Assembly: GCA_905233945.1 (NCBI GenBank)
Contig: CAJOFY010000003.1
Location: 57,868 to 121,867, forward strand
Direction of reading: 5' to 3'
DNA: 64,000 nt
DNA from: an uncultured bacterium
GTDB taxonomy: Bacteria; UBP6; UBA1177
Within the stretch, counting starts at the first letter, position 1. Each line of letters opens with the position of its first letter. The notes beneath the pieces are model-generated. The model was not told the origin of the DNA. It saw only the letters and a list, made by a program, of their open reading frames with translations, and ran no database searches. Of the stretch, positions 62,254-64,000 are shown one piece after another. The translations under genes were made by a program, and so were the position numbers.

Positions 62254-63552
62254 ATGAAAACCAGAACATTGATTTTAGGTGCCGGGCTCACCGGTTTGTC
62301 GGCTGCGTATTATGCAAAAGGGACCGATTTTATTGTCGTCGAGAAGAGTGATCATGTCGGCGGGATCTGCACGAGCGAGCATAAAAACGGCTTCATTTTT
62401 GATCAGACCGGGCATTGGTTTCACGTGAAAACATCCGAGGTTCGTTCACTGATGACGCGGCTTTTCGGGCAAAATACCGTTGAAATAGAGCGCAAAACTT
62501 TTGTTTTTTCGCACAATGTTTTTACCCAGTATCCTTTCCAGTCGAATACTTTCGGTCTGCCGCCGCAGGTGATTAAGGAGTGTGTTTTGGGTTTTGTCAA
62601 AGCATACTACGAAAACGACAAGTCGAAGGCGAAGGAAAACTTTTACGAATGGTGCATGGCCTATCTCGGAGAGGGGATTTCCAAACATTTCATGATTCCA
62701 TACAACACGAAAATCTACACTGTCCACCCTAAGGATTACGCGAGCCACTGGTGCGATTACTACGTGCCGAAACCCACGCTGGAGCAGGTGATCGAAGGTG
62801 CCGTGACTGCGCCTGAGCAGAAAAATATCGGCTACAACGCGAAATTTTTCTATCCCAAAGAAAACGGTATCGGCGAACTCCCGAAAAAGCTTTTTGACCT
62901 CTGTGAAAAAGAGAAATTCATTTTCAATGCCGAGCCTGTTTCAATCGACACTTCAAAGAAAGTTGCCAAACTCTCTAACGGTACGGAAATCGGGTATGAA
63001 ACGCTCATTAACACGATTCCGCTCAACAAATTTCTGAAACTTTTAAATAATGCGGCAGAACTTCCGGCAGGCGAAATTGCGGACAGAATGAAGATCGCGC
63101 ACGTGAGCTATTTCAATGCCGCTTTCAAAAAGCCGTGCGGACACAAGGGGCACTGGTTCTACATTCCCGAAGAAAAATTTATGCCTTACAGAGTCGGATC
63201 TTTTTCCAATATTTACAGTAAGTTAGCGCCTGTTGGCAAAGGAAGTGCATATATCGAATTTACTCATCAGGAAGAAAATATCGACACTGAACTTTTCTAC
63301 AAAAAAAGTGTTGAACTCCTCCTTGCGATGGGGCTCATTTCATCCGAAAACGACATCGAATTCATGGATTACCGCAAAATCGACGCCGGATACGTCATTT
63401 ACCACAAAGAATATTTCGACGACATGACACTCATCGAAAAGTGGTGCGCTCAAAACTCCGTCAAACTCGCCGGAAGATACGGAAAATGGACCTATTCCGC
63501 GATGGAAGACGCGATTCTCGACGGAATGAAGGCGGTGAAAGGCAACATCTAA
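62254..63552 (+). CDS. FAD-dependent amine oxidoreductase / UDP-galactopyranose mutase-like
   Basis: The 432-residue protein starts at ATG 62254 with AGGAG upstream. It has the FAD-binding ILGAGLTGLSAAYYA and VVEKSDHVGGICTSEHKNGFIFDQTGHWFH, then FMIPYNTKIYTVHP in the substrate half and RYGKWTYSAMEDAILDG near the C-terminus. This is the protoporphyrinogen-oxidase/UGM-like family seen in glycan loci, where members rearrange or oxidise nucleotide sugars. It lies 22 bp after the second ATPase gene. Confidence 0.82.
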   Translation: MKTRTLILGAGLTGLSAAYYAKGTDFIVVEKSDHVGGICTSEHKNGFIFDQTGHWFHVKTSEVRSLMTRLFGQNTVEIERKTFVFSHNVFTQYPFQSNTFGLPPQVIKECVLGFVKAYYENDKSKAKENFYEWCMAYLGEGISKHFMIPYNTKIYTVHPKDYASHWCDYYVPKPTLEQVIEGAVTAPEQKNIGYNAKFFYPKENGIGELPKKLFDLCEKEKFIFNAEPVSIDTSKKVAKLSNGTEIGYETLINTIPLNKFLKLLNNAAELPAGEIADRMKIAHVSYFNAAFKKPCGHKGHWFYIPEEKFMPYRVGSFSNIYSKLAPVGKGSAYIEFTHQEENIDTELFYKKSVELLLAMGLISSENDIEFMDYRKIDAGYVIYHKEYFDDMTLIEKWCAQNSVKLAGRYGKWTYSAMEDAILDGMKAVKGNI

Positions 63553-63591
63553 TTATTAATATAAAAGCGCCGCCTTGTAACACTGTTATAA

Positions 63592-63712
63592 TCGGTTAAG
63601 TTCGACGCCGCCTGATTTTGTCGGTTAAGTTCGACGCGCCGAAGTGAACGATTCAAATCGATAATAACGATTCGCGCCGTCGGAATAACGTTATAACGGA
63701 ATAACGGTATAA
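63592..63712. repeat. Short repeat array between the oxidoreductase gene and the rrn promoter
   Basis: TCGGTTAAGTTCGACG occurs at 63592-63607 and 63621-63636 (29 bp apart). CGGAATAACGTTATAA (63681-63696) is followed immediately by CGGAATAACGGTATAA (63697-63712), a tandem repeat with one difference. CGTTATAACG (63689-63698) and CGGCGCGCCG (63726-63735) are palindromes. No gene or known element explains them. Confidence 0.8.
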
Positions 63713-63807
63713 CGATCCCGATTTCCGGCGCGCCGTAAAAAACTGTAAAAATTTCTCAATAAAATTGGCTGGTTATGCAAAAAGATGAAAAAAGTGAAAA
63801 AAATAAT

Positions 63808-63835
63808 TTGACATTTGTTTCGGAATCTCTAAGAT
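63808..63835 (+). promoter_or_regulatory. rrn operon promoter
   Basis: TTGACA (63808-63813) is perfect and TAAGAT (63830-63835) lies 16 bp downstream, followed by GC-rich ACGCGACGC. An AT-rich stretch before -35 could act as an UP element. This is the expected form of a growth-controlled rRNA promoter, about 106 bp before the mature 16S. Confidence 0.75.
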
Positions 63836-63903
63836 ACGCGACGCTTTTTTGAGAGGTCATTGAAAACTGAGCAGCAGGAAATGAGACACACAGCGAAAAA
63901 ATG

Positions 63904-63919
63904 GGTCTTTAAATAGACC
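63904..63919 (+). promoter_or_regulatory. Leader hairpin / boxA-like site of the rrn operon
   Basis: GGTCT and AGACC pair around TTAAAT, and the loop side reads TCTTTAAA, similar to the boxA antitermination core. It may help processing or antitermination of the rRNA transcript. Confidence 0.4.
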
Positions 63920-63941
63920 TTTGAGAAATGAGAAAAGGATT

Positions 63942-64000
63942 TAACTGGAGAGTTTGATCCTGGCTCAGGACGAACGCTGGCGGCGTGCTTAATACATGCA
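63942..64000 (+). rRNA. rrs: 16S ribosomal RNA, 5' end only
   Basis: AGAGTTTGATCCTGGCTCAG begins at 63949 and is followed by GACGAACGCTGGCGGCGTGCTTAATACATGCA, the universal start of bacterial 16S rRNA. The mature 5' end is set about 7 bases earlier by analogy with E. coli. The gene continues past the right edge. Confidence 0.97.

Larger units (their letters stand above)
63553..63941 (+). other. Intergenic region upstream of 16S rRNA
   Basis: The 389 bp hold the repeats described separately, an AT-rich stretch (63736-63807), the rrn promoter and leader with a small hairpin. No open frame with family likeness is visible, and no terminator with a T run was seen directly after the oxidoreductase stop. 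Confidence 0.7.

Overview
The window looks like a chromosomal segment of an uncultured Gram-negative bacterium. It carries many lipoprotein signals, a Wzm/Wzt-type polysaccharide exporter, a PilB-type ATPase and a 16S rRNA gene that starts at the right edge. Several families point loosely towards Myxococcota or related 'deltaproteobacterial' lineages: an IgGFc-binding-type lipoprotein, a DUF1566 cell-surface mosaic, a FrzS/AglZ-like pseudo-receiver plus coiled coil, and a Cys-rich EEP nuclease lipoprotein. This is an inference from family content. The 59 visible bases of 16S cannot settle the taxonomy.

Layout. 1-3.9 kb: a truncated surface protein, then nrdR and glyA (minus strand). 3.9-21.5 kb: one long minus-strand glycan operon of 16 close or overlapping genes, wzt to an NAD-dependent sugar epimerase, ended by a terminator in front of glyA. 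It encodes an ABC ATPase, a CapA-like metallophosphatase, a PP-loop/pyruvyltransferase fusion, nine or so glycosyltransferases, a methyltransferase and a LicD/IspD-like/SDR trio. 21.5-26.2 kb: acyltransferase and permease (wzm) genes, with a plus-strand DUF6056 membrane protein and an SGNH hydrolase. Both ABC genes are preceded by nearly the same 40-bp promoter sequence. 26.3-30.6 kb: a proline-rich secreted peptide, an RdgC-like pair, a WalJ-like hydrolase, TatD and a GT22 mannosyltransferase. 30.6-35.6 kb: an FMN-fold lipoprotein, the IgGFc-type lipoprotein, tRNA-Leu(CAG) and the pseudo-receiver coiled-coil protein. 35.7-45.1 kb: two glycosyltransferases, pilB, an EEP lipoprotein, acyl carrier protein, gmk, relA/spoT and dapA. 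45.2-51.7 kb: an ORF6N/PLD protein, a CsgG-like protein, a broken WlbA-like oxidoreductase, pyrK, a TPR lipoprotein, nudC and a CatA-like acetyltransferase. 51.8-62.2 kb: an accessory-rich stretch with a BspA-type LRR protein, an Abi-family HEPN protein behind a candidate structured RNA, PAP2, hipBA, and two AAA+/DUF4143 ATPases flanking polA. 62.2-64 kb: an FAD-dependent oxidoreductase, a repeat-rich intergenic region, the rrn promoter and the 16S start.

How the genes work together. The glycan operon plus Wzm/Wzt should build, decorate (pyruvyl, alditol-phosphate, acyl and methyl groups) and export a surface polysaccharide. The best candidates for something new are the Abi-like HEPN protein with its upstream RNA hairpin, the two DUF4143 ATPases that share an unusual upstream repeat, and the PP-loop/pyruvyltransferase fusion. 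No insertion sequence, integrase or CRISPR array was seen.
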